DNA of 30,042 nt from positions 1-30,042 of the forward strand of contig JABANN010000427.1 in NCBI GenBank assembly GCA_013115125.1. The letters run 5' to 3'. Below the pieces are notes generated by a model, which saw only the letters and a list, made by a program, of their open reading frames with translations, made no database searches and was not told the DNA's origin. Each line of letters opens with the position of its first letter. Within the stretch, counting starts at the first letter, position 1. This document shows positions 10,969-21,554 of this stretch, one piece after another. The stretch comes from Perkinsus olseni (lineage: Eukaryota > Perkinsozoa > Perkinsida). The position numbers and the translations under genes are program-made.

Positions 10969-13900
10969 CTACTTGTGGGAGGCCCCCGCCACAGCAAACA
11001 TCGCTCCGCCAGGCGTTATGCTTCGTTTTCGCCGCTTAGGAGCGAAGTCCGTTATAGCCCTTGCGTATTGACGCAGCACCTGACGAGGTCGATAGTCCTG
11101 CCCAACCACCCCAGAAGGCCCACCCGCGCTGTCAGCCCTTTGTGGTCCTCCATCAAACCACCCATATTCCCCACACTCAGATGCACAGTAGCTTCATAGA
11201 GCTCATCCAGCAGTCGCGGAGTAGTGGTTTGTGAACTCAAGGCTGAGCACACCAACATCTTCCATCCGACACACCTGACACACCGCCTCCTCCCACCCTT
11301 CAACTGTTTAACGATGAGCCGGACCACCTCGGTGGCCCCGACCGTGTCATGCAAGCCGCTGATGGCCGCGTACAGCGCACACTTGGTCGACAGCTGAGGA
11401 GAGGCACCATGTCTTGGCTCAGATTCCTAATCCACTCATTACGTTGTAGCTAGCTGCCTCAAAGACGAGACCAGCACTGAGGTCCTTCAAAGCCTTCGGA
11501 TGGGACAGACTCCCATATCTGTAAACAACCCTGACGCGCCACGACGATGATAAGGAGGGGCCACATCAGCCGTAAATGACGAGGCTCGAGCTCTCTGGTG
11601 AGCTTAGACTTGATCGCTTCGGTCAAGCCCTTCGTGGCTGACTCCACTATTGTATAATCACAGCCGCCGAGGGCCGCCCACGCCCGACAGAGATCACCCA
11701 GTGAGGAATCTGGAAGGCCGGGAGATCTCCCTGGGAACATGTTATCAAGACCTACTCTCGTTGTCCGATACGAACTCAGCGAGACGGGACAAACGAGAGT
11801 CCTGACCGGTGGTGAGGGCGAGGAGGCCCATCCACACTGAGGCGACCGATGGCAGCTGCGACTCCTGACGACGATCGCATCCTGCAGGCCATCGACCACT
11901 CTGCTGCTGCTGCTGCTCACTCTGAGTCCCTCAAGGACCTTGGACTCGTCCAGCTCCGCAACCATCACCATAGCGAGCTCCGGCGGGGCTACCTCAGCGA
12001 AGATCTTCATGCACCGCACCCGATGACCCTTAGGCGAGGCCGCTACTGCCGGCGCCAAAGCCCTGCAGATCTTCGTGGTGAGCTCGGGCTCTACGTCGTA
12101 ACTTGACAGTGAGTGAAGGAAGCCAAGCCGTACACGTGCCTTACCTGAGGCCTATGCACTCCAGCAGGTTCGCCATCTCCTCATCCCTCAAGTGCCGTCG
12201 TCCTGTCTCCTCACTTCCCGCCGTCAGACTATCATTGATCTCAGTAAGCGCCCGTGTGAGGAGCCTCCGAGCCCCTTCGTGGTCGGCCATTAAAGCATAG
12301 CATTTGACCAAGCCTTTCAGGACCACCAGCGGGTCCGGCAGACTATCTGGGAGAATAGGGGCAAGTTTCCCCGAAGGACAGTGCCGATTTACCTGTAGAA
12401 TCTAACTGTACGATGAGCTGCCCGGCGATCTCCCGGATACAGTCCAGAGCTTCAACTCTTGCAATCTCGCTATTCCTCAACGCTGAGGAACTCCCAGCCA
12501 AAACCGTCGCCAGAGTTAAAGCGCCCAGCTGCGAACTCATATTAGAAACTCTCTTGAGGAAGCGCAGGTAGGGTTCGGGCTCGGTCGGGAAGGGACACCG
12601 ATAGGCGAGCAGGGACCTCAACAGGGTCCTCACATCGTCAACAGTGAAGGCGCTCAGCTGACCGCATACTCCATGTACCAAAAATGACTCGAAATAATGA
12701 CTGTCCCTCACATCGAACCTGCGCGGGAATCACCCCACCCTGTAATCAGGCTACCGACCTCTCCAATAGTTGCGGGAACACTGCCAGCTCGGACGGCGGC
12801 ACAGTCGAAAACCTCTCTCGGTAGGAGCGCATTATCCGCCTGAAAGTCGGGAGCGATGCATACAACGGGTGACCAGCCCCAGCTTCACGTGAGCTCGACG
12901 ACCCAGACCCAATCGTACAGAAGAAGCTACTGGACGTATCTTCGGCTGATGATGAGCGGAGGCAAAAGAGAGGTGGTTGGAAGAGTTGGACGGGGATTCC
13001 CAAGGACCCACGTGAACGTCCTCAAGCGGAGCAATCGACCAACTCGAAGGAGTACCTCCACCAGGCCTTCACCGTAATATCCACTCTGACAAAAGCCAGC
13101 ATCAACCTAAGATTCCATTCCATCACCTACCCGAGTGATAGCTGAGACAGCTCGCTGGTAGTAGGGCAGGAAGCCCTCCCTAGCTACTTTATTTTCAGAG
13201 AAGTACTTCATCACCTTCATCGACTCCGCCAACTCCTCGAGGTACTCCTTCTTACTAATATCTGAGCACCCGGTATGGCCGCCTCCAACCAAGCCTACCT
13301 CCCCTCACTACCACCATTCACCACAGCAGCGAGGGCCGACTGATGGGCAGTCAAGACCACACCGAGCATGCTATCCGTCACCTTAACTCGGTTATGGTGG
13401 AGAAACACCACCGCCCGGACCTGCTGGTTGGGGCTTCTCACTAGTAGTGAGTCACTACTACGATACAGCCTCGAGAACTGCATAAGGCGACACGGCAAAA
13501 AACCAACGATCAGGTCCCCTCTCGTCGAGCTGTGCAGGGGAGTCCTACGGGAAGACCACGCCCTGGCGTACAGCAGCTTCCATAGTGAGCTGAGTGCCAT
13601 CTTTCTTCAGGAGGCGCTGCAGTATCGACTTGACCTCCTCCAGAGTGACCACCTTAGTGATGCTCGCCATGGACTCAGCTTCTATGTCAGGCAGCTCTGT
13701 CGCCAGGAATAGACGGGGTATCTGACTGGTTGATCTCACCACACCCAAGTACTGGGTGAATTTAACATTCGGGCAATCCCATCGTCCACTAAGCCCTTCC
13801 TACTGAAGCGGATAAGTCCCTAGAAGGGCAGACTCTTACGGATGACCCTCGTCAAGTAGATATATTAAGAGCATATACGCACGCTTGGCCCCGGAGCCCG

Positions 13901-14389
13901 CCGGACCTACTGTACATGAGACGCCCCAGGAGCTGATGCTTCGATCGGTGGCAGTTGATTCGCGTCACCAAAAGCCATTCAACCTGGTGTGCTACTAAGC
14001 TGTGGCTGGCCTCAGTGAGCGGACCATTGTGGACTCGGTTAGAGATTACATACATTATAGTTCAGTGATCCTCATACTAAGGCCACCCCCAGCGAGGGCT
14101 CACCATGGCAGCAGCTAGACATGCTCCTGTAGGGTCGGCGCCCGTCCTCTCTTCGGACCGCAAGGCCGACGTCAGCTCCATAGCCATCTAAGTGGATACC
14201 AACCATACCACCTCAGTGAAGCCAGCCCGCCATCACTTCGTCGGTCAGCTTCCTGGCCTTTATCGCTTCAACGTACGCTGCGAACCCCGGGCCCTCCGCT
14301 GTACTCGAGGACGCCAACCTCCGTAGGGAGACCATCGGTGAGCCTACCGCCCGGATTCTCCCTCCCTGCCGTATCAACATGACAACCAT
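10969..14389 (-). CDS. Large helical protein with mitochondrial-type leader, at least 12 tiny introns
   Basis: The proposed start gives MVVMLIRQGGRIRAVGSP followed by VSLRRLASSST, rich in Arg and Ser without acids, as in mitochondrial presequences. Phase-consistent introns: 13803-13839 (37), 13530-13571 (42), 13424-13466 (43), 13262-13314 (53), 13086-13130 (45), 12719-12758 (40), 12347-12392 (46), 12102-12144 (43), 11856-11899 (44), 11710-11755 (46), 11519-11564 (46), 11394-11442 (49). The product is almost all helix, with units such as LGDLCRAWAALGG, LSTKCALYAAISGLHD, DVRTLLRSLLAYRCP and GALTLATVLAGSS, which recall OPR/HPR organellar RNA-binding proteins. I infer a mitochondrial RNA role and cannot name the family with certainty. 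The region 13840-14210, the junction around 12900-13050 and the last 200 bases of coding sequence are unresolved. The proposed end is the TAG at 10969-10971, after a basic KRRKRS tail. Confidence 0.65.
13442..13460. repeat. 19-base palindrome inside a 43-base intron
   Basis: TAGTAGTGA, one central base, then TCACTACTA form a perfect inverted repeat filling almost half of intron 13424-13466 of the helical-protein gene. If transcribed, the arms could pair and bring the splice sites together. Confidence 0.8.
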
Positions 14390-15085
14390 TAGACTATGTC
14401 GAATCTTCCGATCCGTATTGAACATGCTCAACCCAAGTCAAGTCGTGAAAGAAACTGAGATCTTCACTATCACGCTCATATTGAGTAGAGGCCGAAAAAA
14501 CGATACATCAATGATCGATCGTCCTTCGCTCCACCAACTCCTATAATTTCGCCGCCACGGCCAGGGGCGTCCCATATCACTATGGTACGACGCTTGCCGG
14601 GGCGATCATCCCGGTACGGGTGGAAACAATATAAATACAACAGAGTGTCATTAGTTTTATCAAGAAGCAATAAGGCGTATATCCACCAGTAAAATCTTGC
14701 ATTCTTGAACTCACTAGAGATTCCTCAAATCCCGAGCAAGGTACGCTCAATCGATCAGATTCGAGAGCTCGTCTATGCTCATTATGGTTGAGGTTAAAAA
14801 GCCGATATTGTAATGGTATTGCCCTCGTGCTCACTCCCGCTACTACTGCGGCCTCGATTCAATCTGGGCGATTCTCGCGGGGACTGAATATAGAGGACAC
14901 CGCGTCTCCTCGATCCATCCCGACAGAACGATAGCTGCTGACGAGCCAACACCACCCTAGGAAACTAACGATGATATTAACGATCATTACGACAACAGCA
15001 CAGCGAAGTCGATTGGCAGTGACAAGCACCCCCGAGTATACGAAATCGAGCCGTCACATGCAAACGACTTCGATGCCACTTCCCT
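14390..15085. other. Intergenic region, no gene supported
   Basis: Lies between the start of the helical-protein gene and the end of the next minus-strand gene. Open frames here are short and lack recognisable features. Confidence 0.45.
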
Positions 15086-15746
15086 CTACCAGAGTACTAC
15101 CGGATCGGACCTCCGCCGACTTCTTCTCCTCCTCCTGCTGTCGGCACTTTCAAGCAGTGGGTTACGGAAGGGTTCCTCGGTGGAACCATCAGATGAGGAC
15201 ACCACCGTCGGACAATAGTCGCTCATCTCCGAGGATGTCATCTCCCGCAATTCGTGAATAGGAGTCAAAGGAGTGGTATTATAATGCAACCTACACAAGC
15301 TGTCCTCCTCCCAACTCCTCGGAAAATATTGATCTTACCGCCTACTATGACGACCAAACAACTGCCGTTGTTGCTGGTTGCTACGGTACACCACTCCGCC
15401 GTGAAGTGGGGGCCTTCTACACCGGTTACCATTGATCGTAGCACTGGTAGATGTCGCCCGACTTGACAACGACGCCGGGCTGCCGCTGAGTGCACTCTTA
15501 TCGCTACAGTGGGAGCCCACAGGAGAGAAGCAAAAACAGCAGGATGGGCGGCAGCAGCCCACCGTCTTGGATGATGGGTAATTATGTACCCTATGGAATA
15601 TCAATTTTTTGGGACGGCCTACAATCGACCTAAGATTCCTAAAGATACGCCAGCAGCAGCAGTGTAGTACCTGAGTAAAGTGACTTGTCATCCTCGCTGT
15701 TCTCTCCGTGACAGTCCACGCAAACCAGACTTGCAGCACAGCCCAT
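15086..15746 (-). CDS. Small unknown protein with acylation-type N terminus
   Basis: The start reads MGCAASLVCVDCHGENSEDD: Gly2 with Ser6 fits N-myristoylation, and Cys3 and nearby cysteines could be palmitoylated, so plasma-membrane or vesicle attachment is likely (inference). Downstream exons join by phase through introns 15381-15429 (49) and 15291-15338 (48) into a hydrophilic tail with SGDIYQCYDQCNQQQRQL, a Ser/Thr/Glu-rich segment, a possible dileucine sorting motif (EEPFRNPLLE) and a strongly basic RRRRRSRRRS near the end, closing VVLW. The join between the first exon (ending near 15660) and the exon beginning near 15470 is unresolved, so the two parts may belong to different genes. I do not recognise a family. 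Confidence 0.5.
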
Positions 15747-16943
15747 GATCGGAGACTTCAACTCACCACCGCAGGGCAATCAAACGGAACAGACCAAACA
15801 AACCTGCGAACCTTTCCAAACTCACTTGGTCGAGAGGACCGCCTCCCAACGCCGGTTCAATTCTCACACTTGTCGGATCCATCCACGACAAAGCCGCCCT
15901 TACCCGCCCCCCCCCCCACTGAAATGGTGGCGCGTCGAACCAGATGCATTGGACACAACTCTCGGAGACTCCAGGGGAAATGCTGTACTCACTCGGTCCA
16001 CCACTACAGCGGCAACAACGGCGAAGACGGATGGGTCGCCTCCCATCCATCATGCTATTGCCCTGCTGATGGAAGCCCATTGCTAGAACGATGAGAATGA
16101 TCAGCAGTCTACGCCGTCATCTATCTTACAACACACCCGCACTAGCACAATCGGGAGCCTTCACCTCCTCCTCCTCCTCCTTGCAGGACTCCGACCAGAC
16201 TGCTAGGCTAATATATCATCATTAGAGTTCAGTATTATTGCGATGGTTGTTGCTGAAGCACTTCTCGACCGCTTGGCCGAATGAGAGCAAGCCAGTAAGT
16301 CGCAGGGAACGCCACCGCTGACGAGGATGATGATCACCATCATTACAAAATAGCCCTTCAAGGGGTGTAGTGGAGGGAATGGGTAGTAGTAGTAGCGGCA
16401 CATGCTTATATACAACAGTAGTTAACGGATAGATTTCAAAAGTGATGATGAAGGGGGAGATGCTTGTATTATACGAATGATTACGACGACGAAGGGACTC
16501 AAAAAAAGAAAATGTGACGACGAATACTGTATGATGAAGGGGAAAGGATGGACGATGCCTGTAACGGCGGTATCTCAGAAAGGCGACAGGCAGTAGGCCT
16601 GTCGTGGTAGTAGTAGTAGTAGTACGAGCATTATACATGCTGCGAGTATGGGATAGGTTAGATGAGCATACTTGTAGTAGTGAAGCAAGTAGCAGCAGCA
16701 GAGACAGGAGCAGCGGCTAGGGGCCGCAGACTTCCCTGTACACCGTTTCAATATACGGAAGAAAAGGACGCTCTTATCAACGAGATACAGTCGAGGAGTT
16801 CCACACCAAGATTCAAAGTACAGTGACTCCTGGTGGTGACAACCAGGCGTGATCCGTATCGAACCAAAGAAAATGAGACTAGGGGACCATACGGATAGCC
16901 GCCGACGACGACGCTGTTACTCGCAGGAGAAAAAGGAGGATTA
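15747..16943. other. Low-complexity region without a supported gene
   Basis: Rich in short triplet runs: CTC near 16164-16180, GTA near 16602-16624, and CAG/GAC-type runs. There is also a run of about 12 C at 15906-15917. Minus-strand frames up to 138 codons exist but are made largely of these runs. Real 5' exons of the neighbouring minus gene could hide here, but I cannot support any. Confidence 0.5.
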
Positions 16944-17510
16944 CTACAAGTTGTAGTCTACCGCCCTATCGAATAGCTGTTGTTGTGGTTGAAATACGAA
17001 GGGCGATAGTTGAGGCAAGAATGTCACAAGAAAAATCATGAGCTGCTGCCGCTGCTCTACTTGGAGCTCACTTGCATGCACGCGCGTACCTGTCTTACCA
17101 CATTTGGCGATGAAGGACAATGAGAACCCCGTACTACCATGCATCGTCGAACCATCATACGGATGTCCGATTCGTCTACGAGACTGAGGGAAAGAGAAAA
17201 TATTTAGATATTCAGTCATACCGTAACATTACCAATCATCATCACAGATACCGGCGTGACGAGTCCGGATGTCCGGCATGACGACTGGGCTGGTCTCGGG
17301 GACGGTCGGTAGTCTGATGCCACCCACACTAGAGGCACTGCTGCTACGCCCACCGACATAGCGGTAGGAAGGGCGATGGGCTACACGCGGACGGCGAGAA
17401 GGTGAACTGAGGCGTGAGAACGGCTTTACGATAGCGAGCGAGAGAACGTACTGCTGGTCCCGATCGTCAGCTGCTTGTACGGTGGTGTTGGAGGGGAATC
17501 TCATATTCAT
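16944..17510 (-). CDS. Unknown protein, partial model
   Basis: The start ATG at 17510 follows a pyrimidine-AG (tctggactcctcag on the minus strand). Exon 1 runs to 17233 and encodes a hydrophilic, Ser/Arg/Pro-rich chain with segments such as RPSYRYVGGRSSSASSVGG and TVPETSPVVMPDIRTRH. A 49-base intron (17184-17232) with a clean pyrimidine tract joins in phase to LVDESDIRMMVRRCMVVRG. Beyond about 17100 the chain is unresolved, and the stop at 16944 belongs to a frame I could not connect. No domain is recognised and the protein looks largely disordered. Confidence 0.35.
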
Positions 17511-17770
17511 TACAAACGAGCGAAATATCCTGAGGAGTCCAGATGGAAGAAGACAGCGTGTACGAATGAAAGATGCGAAAGGGAGCCTCAAGTAAACACA
17601 GACCTCATCACTGTCTGGGCCCCCTCGAAAGCTTACTCGGTAGGGTAAGGGCTTGGATATGATAAGATATTGGCGTTCTAGTGACGATGTGATCCGGCAT
17701 ATCTCAAGGCTAGAGAAATGTGTAGTCTTCCTAACGGAACTGCGCCGCATGGCAGAGAAATGGGGTAAGC

Positions 17771-17833
17771 CTGGTCCCGGATTTGAACCTGGATCTCAGG
17801 AAGAACAGCATAACTTCATAACCAGTTACACTA
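17771..17833 (-). other. tRNA-like segment with pol III A and B box matches
   Basis: On the minus strand the segment reads TAGTGTAACTGG (A-box-like, 17822-17833) and, at tRNA spacing, GGTTCAAATCC (a perfect B box, 17779-17789) in a T-arm setting with four of five stem pairs. The acceptor stem and anticodon arm do not fold properly, so this is not a functional tRNA gene. It may be a tRNA relic, a short tRNA-derived SINE, or chance. Confidence 0.35.
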
Positions 17834-17879
17834 AAAATACGACAATGAAACGATCTCTGAGCCGGCTGCTGGGGTAGCA

Positions 17880-18578
17880 TGTAACAAGAGTAGAATCAAA
17901 TCGGATATATTCGTCAACGTAGAAACAACCCTGGGGATTTGTCAGCTGGAGACTTCCCGCGCTACCGACCGTGGGGGGGCGGCCTGTGGCTGCAAGAGAC
18001 TCCTGCTCATCAGTGTCGTCCGTGGATCCGAAGATCCGGGTCTGTGGTCCTGTAGATGAGAAACTCAGGGCCGTTGACGCGAGATAAGGGACTAGCTAGA
18101 AGCTTAGAGCAAATGGCCTGGTCTGCAACACGTTCCTACGCCACAGTGGACTTCGACTTCGCGACGGGCAATCCTCAAACAGCTCCTCTGGTGTGTGGGA
18201 GTTTGTAGTCCGACGCCCGTCCCGGCTCAGTTCGACTGTAACTGACGTGCTCATACTTCGGGGCCTTTTCGAACTTTATTATCGAGCCTATGATGACTCC
18301 GTTCGTATGCGGGGACCGCTAGTTTTTGGGTTTAGCTAACGTCATAGTAGTCTGCAAGTATGCGCACTCGCATCTTTCGCGAACGCCGTCAGACGAAGTC
18401 CAATGAATAAAACGACTATGAAAGCTTTACTCATCTGCACACACCGTCGGTGTGACACCGATAGTTATTATGAAATGGTTGTCGGAAGGCCTCCTTCAGG
18501 AAGTCCATTCGAGCTGACCAATTACCTTGCGGATTCGTTAGAGTCATTCTGGAGTAGCATCGCTCATCTCCCCCTCCC
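17880..18578. other. Intergenic region upstream of glutaredoxin
   Basis: No gene supported on either strand. It contains a short 15-base palindrome near 18438 (cacaccg t cggtgtg). Promoter elements could not be identified. Confidence 0.5.
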
Positions 18579-18582
18579 TTAG
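18568..18582 (+). other. Candidate spliced-leader acceptor of the glutaredoxin gene
   Basis: A pyrimidine-rich tract (ctccccctcccttag) ends 13 bases before the ATG at 18596. The AG at 18581-18582 is the best trans-splice acceptor pattern in the window. Pattern match only. Confidence 0.4.
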
Positions 18583-18595
18583 CTGCCCATTTACA

Positions 18596-19663
18596 ATGCT
18601 TCCTGTCTCGCGTCGCCTCCTCCCCGTCACTGGTGCTCTCTTCAGAGCGGCTGCAGCTACCCCGAGGTTCCATTTCAGCTCGACACCGAGCTTCGTGGCA
18701 AATCCCACACTAGCTCGATGCAGGACTTTCGCTACCACTTCGACTACAGAAGGCAGTGACCCGGTACAGACCTCGCCTGCTCGTCCTCCGACGCTTGAAA
18801 AAAAACCAAGTAGATTTGTTATCTCTTATTTGCTCAGGATTTCGCTCCCAAGTCGAAGGTTGAGCCGACGGAAGACGTAAGCCCTTCCTTCCGGCCTGCC
18901 CTGTCCAGACGCGCATCTCTGTAGGTCCAGGACAAGATCAACAAACTCGTCCATGACAATCGTGTTGTGCTCTTCATGAAGGGCTCCCCAGCAGCGCCCA
19001 AGTGTGGCTTCTCCAAGGCAGTGGTACTAATGATGCTGCTGTTCCTCCTCCTCTCGGGTCATTCTCATTCCTCCTCAGTGCGCCGTCCTCAGCGCTGAAG
19101 GCCTCAACGATTTCACCTATGTCGATGTTTTGAAGTCGGACGCCGTGAGGGAAGGTATTACCACTACGCATTTCTCGTTCGGTATCTTGTGGTTTCTTCC
19201 TAACGAGTACCGTACTTTCAACACATCGTGATGTGGTACTCACCAAAGCATGCAGCACAAGCGTCTTGGATAGGGACGATGGTCACGTTGCGGTCTCGGA
19301 CCTCTGTTGTAGTTTTGTTATTATTTGAGCCGTCTTCACAGGTATTAAGAAGTACTCGGATTGGCCCACTATCCCCCAACTGTATGTCGATGGTGAATTC
19401 TTAGGAGGCTACGACATAATAGTAATAATAATACCATCGGTTAAGTGATGCCGTTTCGTAATAATACCATTGGTTAAGTGATGTCGTCCAGTATGAATTG
19501 ATCCCTACCGCGGTCGTATTCAAAACAACTTTGCACTCGAGAGTATACACTGAGATTTTTCACTATCACCCTCATCATGCTGTTTCAGTCCTCCATGTAC
19601 CGTGAAGGGGAGTTGAAAGAGATGATTGCTGATAAGGGCCTAAAGGGCTCCAAGGAGGAGTAA
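18596..19663 (+). CDS. Mitochondrial monothiol glutaredoxin (Grx5/GLRX5 type)
   Basis: A protein of 178 residues from six exons: 18596-18763, 18838-18876, 18925-19023, 19079-19154, 19342-19421 and 19589-19663, all GT-AG and in phase. Residues 1 to about 60 form an Arg/Ser/Ala-rich mitochondrial transit peptide ([20 protein letters not shown]). The glutaredoxin domain follows: VVLFMKGSP, the monothiol active site CGFS, the cis-proline segment [13 protein letters not shown], and GELKEMI near the end. The family passes [2Fe-2S] clusters from the scaffold to recipient proteins using glutathione. The glycine pair after GEFL is followed by Tyr-Asp-Ile, where yeast and human Grx5 have Cys-Asp. The introns (74, 48, 55, 187 and 167 bases) are longer than in neighbouring genes, and the last contains a 28-base duplication. 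Confidence 0.93.
19426..19486. repeat. Two direct copies of a 28-base unit in a glutaredoxin intron
   Basis: Copies at 19426-19453 and 19459-19486 differ at two positions (c/t) and are separated by five bases. They lie in intron 5 just after its GT, which makes this intron longer. Likely a local tandem duplication. Confidence 0.85.
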
Positions 19664-19903
19664 ACACCAGCAGACACTCGTTCTAATTTATTCGTAGTTT
19701 CGCCTAATGTTCTCGCTTGTGTTTCACTCATCTCCAATACCAACTTTTTCAACGCAAAAACTTCATGGAAATCTTTCACACGGTAAATGTAGCACATAGT
19801 AATCGAATAATGAGCAAATGGTGATATCAACTTTGAGAATATCAGAACGCTGCGGAATACCTACAGGGATGACGGGCCTAGTAGTGGTGGAAATATTGGG
19901 GTA
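19664..19903. other. Short convergent intergenic gap
   Basis: Two hundred and forty bases between the 3' ends of the glutaredoxin gene (+) and the MFS gene (-). AT-rich in its first half and without visible genes. Confidence 0.6.
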
Positions 19904-21554
19904 TTACCAAGTTCGCGTCTTGAGGAATATCCACAGCCATGGCAGCAGACCCGCCACTAGAAGTATCACCGTGATGGCCGAGAACGAACGGGAGTAGAGG
20001 TGGTCTGGGGTGTAGAAAACACTCATCGTAGCGGAGGATATCAGAAGGGCACCTGGGAGGAGGTCTGTCACCATCGGGAGGGGGCAGGGCTTACCAACTA
20101 GTAGTGTTCCTCGCATAGAGGAGTACACCAAGGGCAGATGATGGTCCCCGAAGAGGTCTACGCATAAGGGTGGAGTGAGGGCCCACATACCGCCGAAACA
20201 GAACCCAATCATTGGCCCGCAGATGAAAAGGTTCCTTACGGTGGTCGACTTCGATAGTAACTGAGGGGAGGCTAACAGAAAATGTCTGGGGAGTGGATAC
20301 TACCGTGAAGGCCGTGGCCATGGTGATGATGAGAATGATCACGTAGCCGGGTCTGGGCAAGAGTCGCGACCTATCAGCGACCCATCCGGTGAGAACTCTG
20401 GAGGCAGCGCTGGTGGCGGTCACGACCGTTAGAAGCGCTCCCACTATGCGGCTTCTATCGGGGATATCAGAGGGGATGAGTTGGGCTTGATTATTGATGA
20501 AGGCCAGCCCACCACCAAAGGCAGCCGATAGGCCGACGAACGCCGCCCAGAAGAGGGCACTCTTGAGCGGAGCGGTGCCGATGTAGTAGTAGCAGTTGCT
20601 GGTCCTCGCTGCCGGGGAGATCGAGGTGTACTCAGTGGGGCTGAGATGACGCTCCGCACGGACTGGGAGAGCCACCATGAGCGCGAATAGTGATACCACC
20701 ATCAGCAGGCTCAGCCACTTGGGCACTCCGAGGAAGAAGTCAACTATCTGTAGAAGGGCCAAGGTGAGTCCAAGAATATTGGCCTGGCTGAAGATGTGGT
20801 CGCAGACAGCCGCGCTTGGGCATGGGGTTGGGTCGAAGGCAACAAGGAGGCTGGCGAGGGGGATGATGAGAAGGACCATGAATACCACCAGCAGCAGGAA
20901 GGTCAGAGGGCTGCCCTCGGCGTCGTGCAAAGTGGTGAAGAGCAAGGTTACGGTAGGGGCGGCGAGGCCGAAGATACACTTAGTGATGCCAGTGACCTGT
21001 CCCTTAGCAGAGGGATAGTTGGTAGTGTTGGCGGTGACTCCGATACAGTCCAGCCAACCCGAGCCATGCCCCATAATGAAAGCCAGTACGTAGGCTACAG
21101 TCACAAGGCCAAGGTCCCCAAGGAGGCTCTGGACTGACTCGAAAGTTGAGATCGTATACATCCCAACGTACCTGAATCGGCCTTGGAGACCCTAGTTCCT
21201 TGTCGTCCAGCCTGTTCCTTACCCTACAGTGATCAGCCCACCAGCGGCTAGTATGGCGGTCCTGAGCCCCAGCTTGGTGATACAGAGCCCCGCCGGAGCC
21301 ACCAGTCCCCCACCAACATTGAGGAGGGCGGGCACCTACTACCGTAAGGTAAATGCCGGACGTATCGTTGTTGATCATGAACTCACCAGCGTGAGTTGAG
21401 ACCGACTCATCCCTAGTGCGGTCATCAAAGCGTCGCTATATAGAGGAAAGCAGTACCCCACCCCAGCCAGGAGGACTAGGATGAAGCTCATGCTCAGAGA
21501 CTTCCATCGAGACGATCTTGGTATGAGTACTGAGTATGAGTACTCATCCACCAT
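19904..21554 (-). CDS. Nodulin-like major facilitator superfamily transporter
   Basis: Multi-pass membrane protein, about 480 residues. The first helix reads SFILVLLAGVGYCFPLYSDA, followed after a 51-base intron (21336-21386) by PALLNVGGGLVAPAGL. Then come YVLAFIMGHGSGWLDCIGV and the loop NYPSAKGQVTGITKCIFGLA, close to the nodulin-like MFS pattern in which FP-x-x-RG-x-V-x-G precedes K-x-x-x-GL. The second half has RIVGALLTVVTATSAASRVL, GWVADRSR (typical MFS loop) and GFCFGGMWALTPPLCVDLFG, and ends FLKTRTW. Other introns are 21172-21222 (51), 20261-20303 (43) and 20053-20094 (42, length divisible by three so the frame stays open). Substrate unknown; relatives carry small metabolites or ions. 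The start at 21554 is the likeliest of several ATGs, leaving a 21-residue N-terminal tail. Confidence 0.82.
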
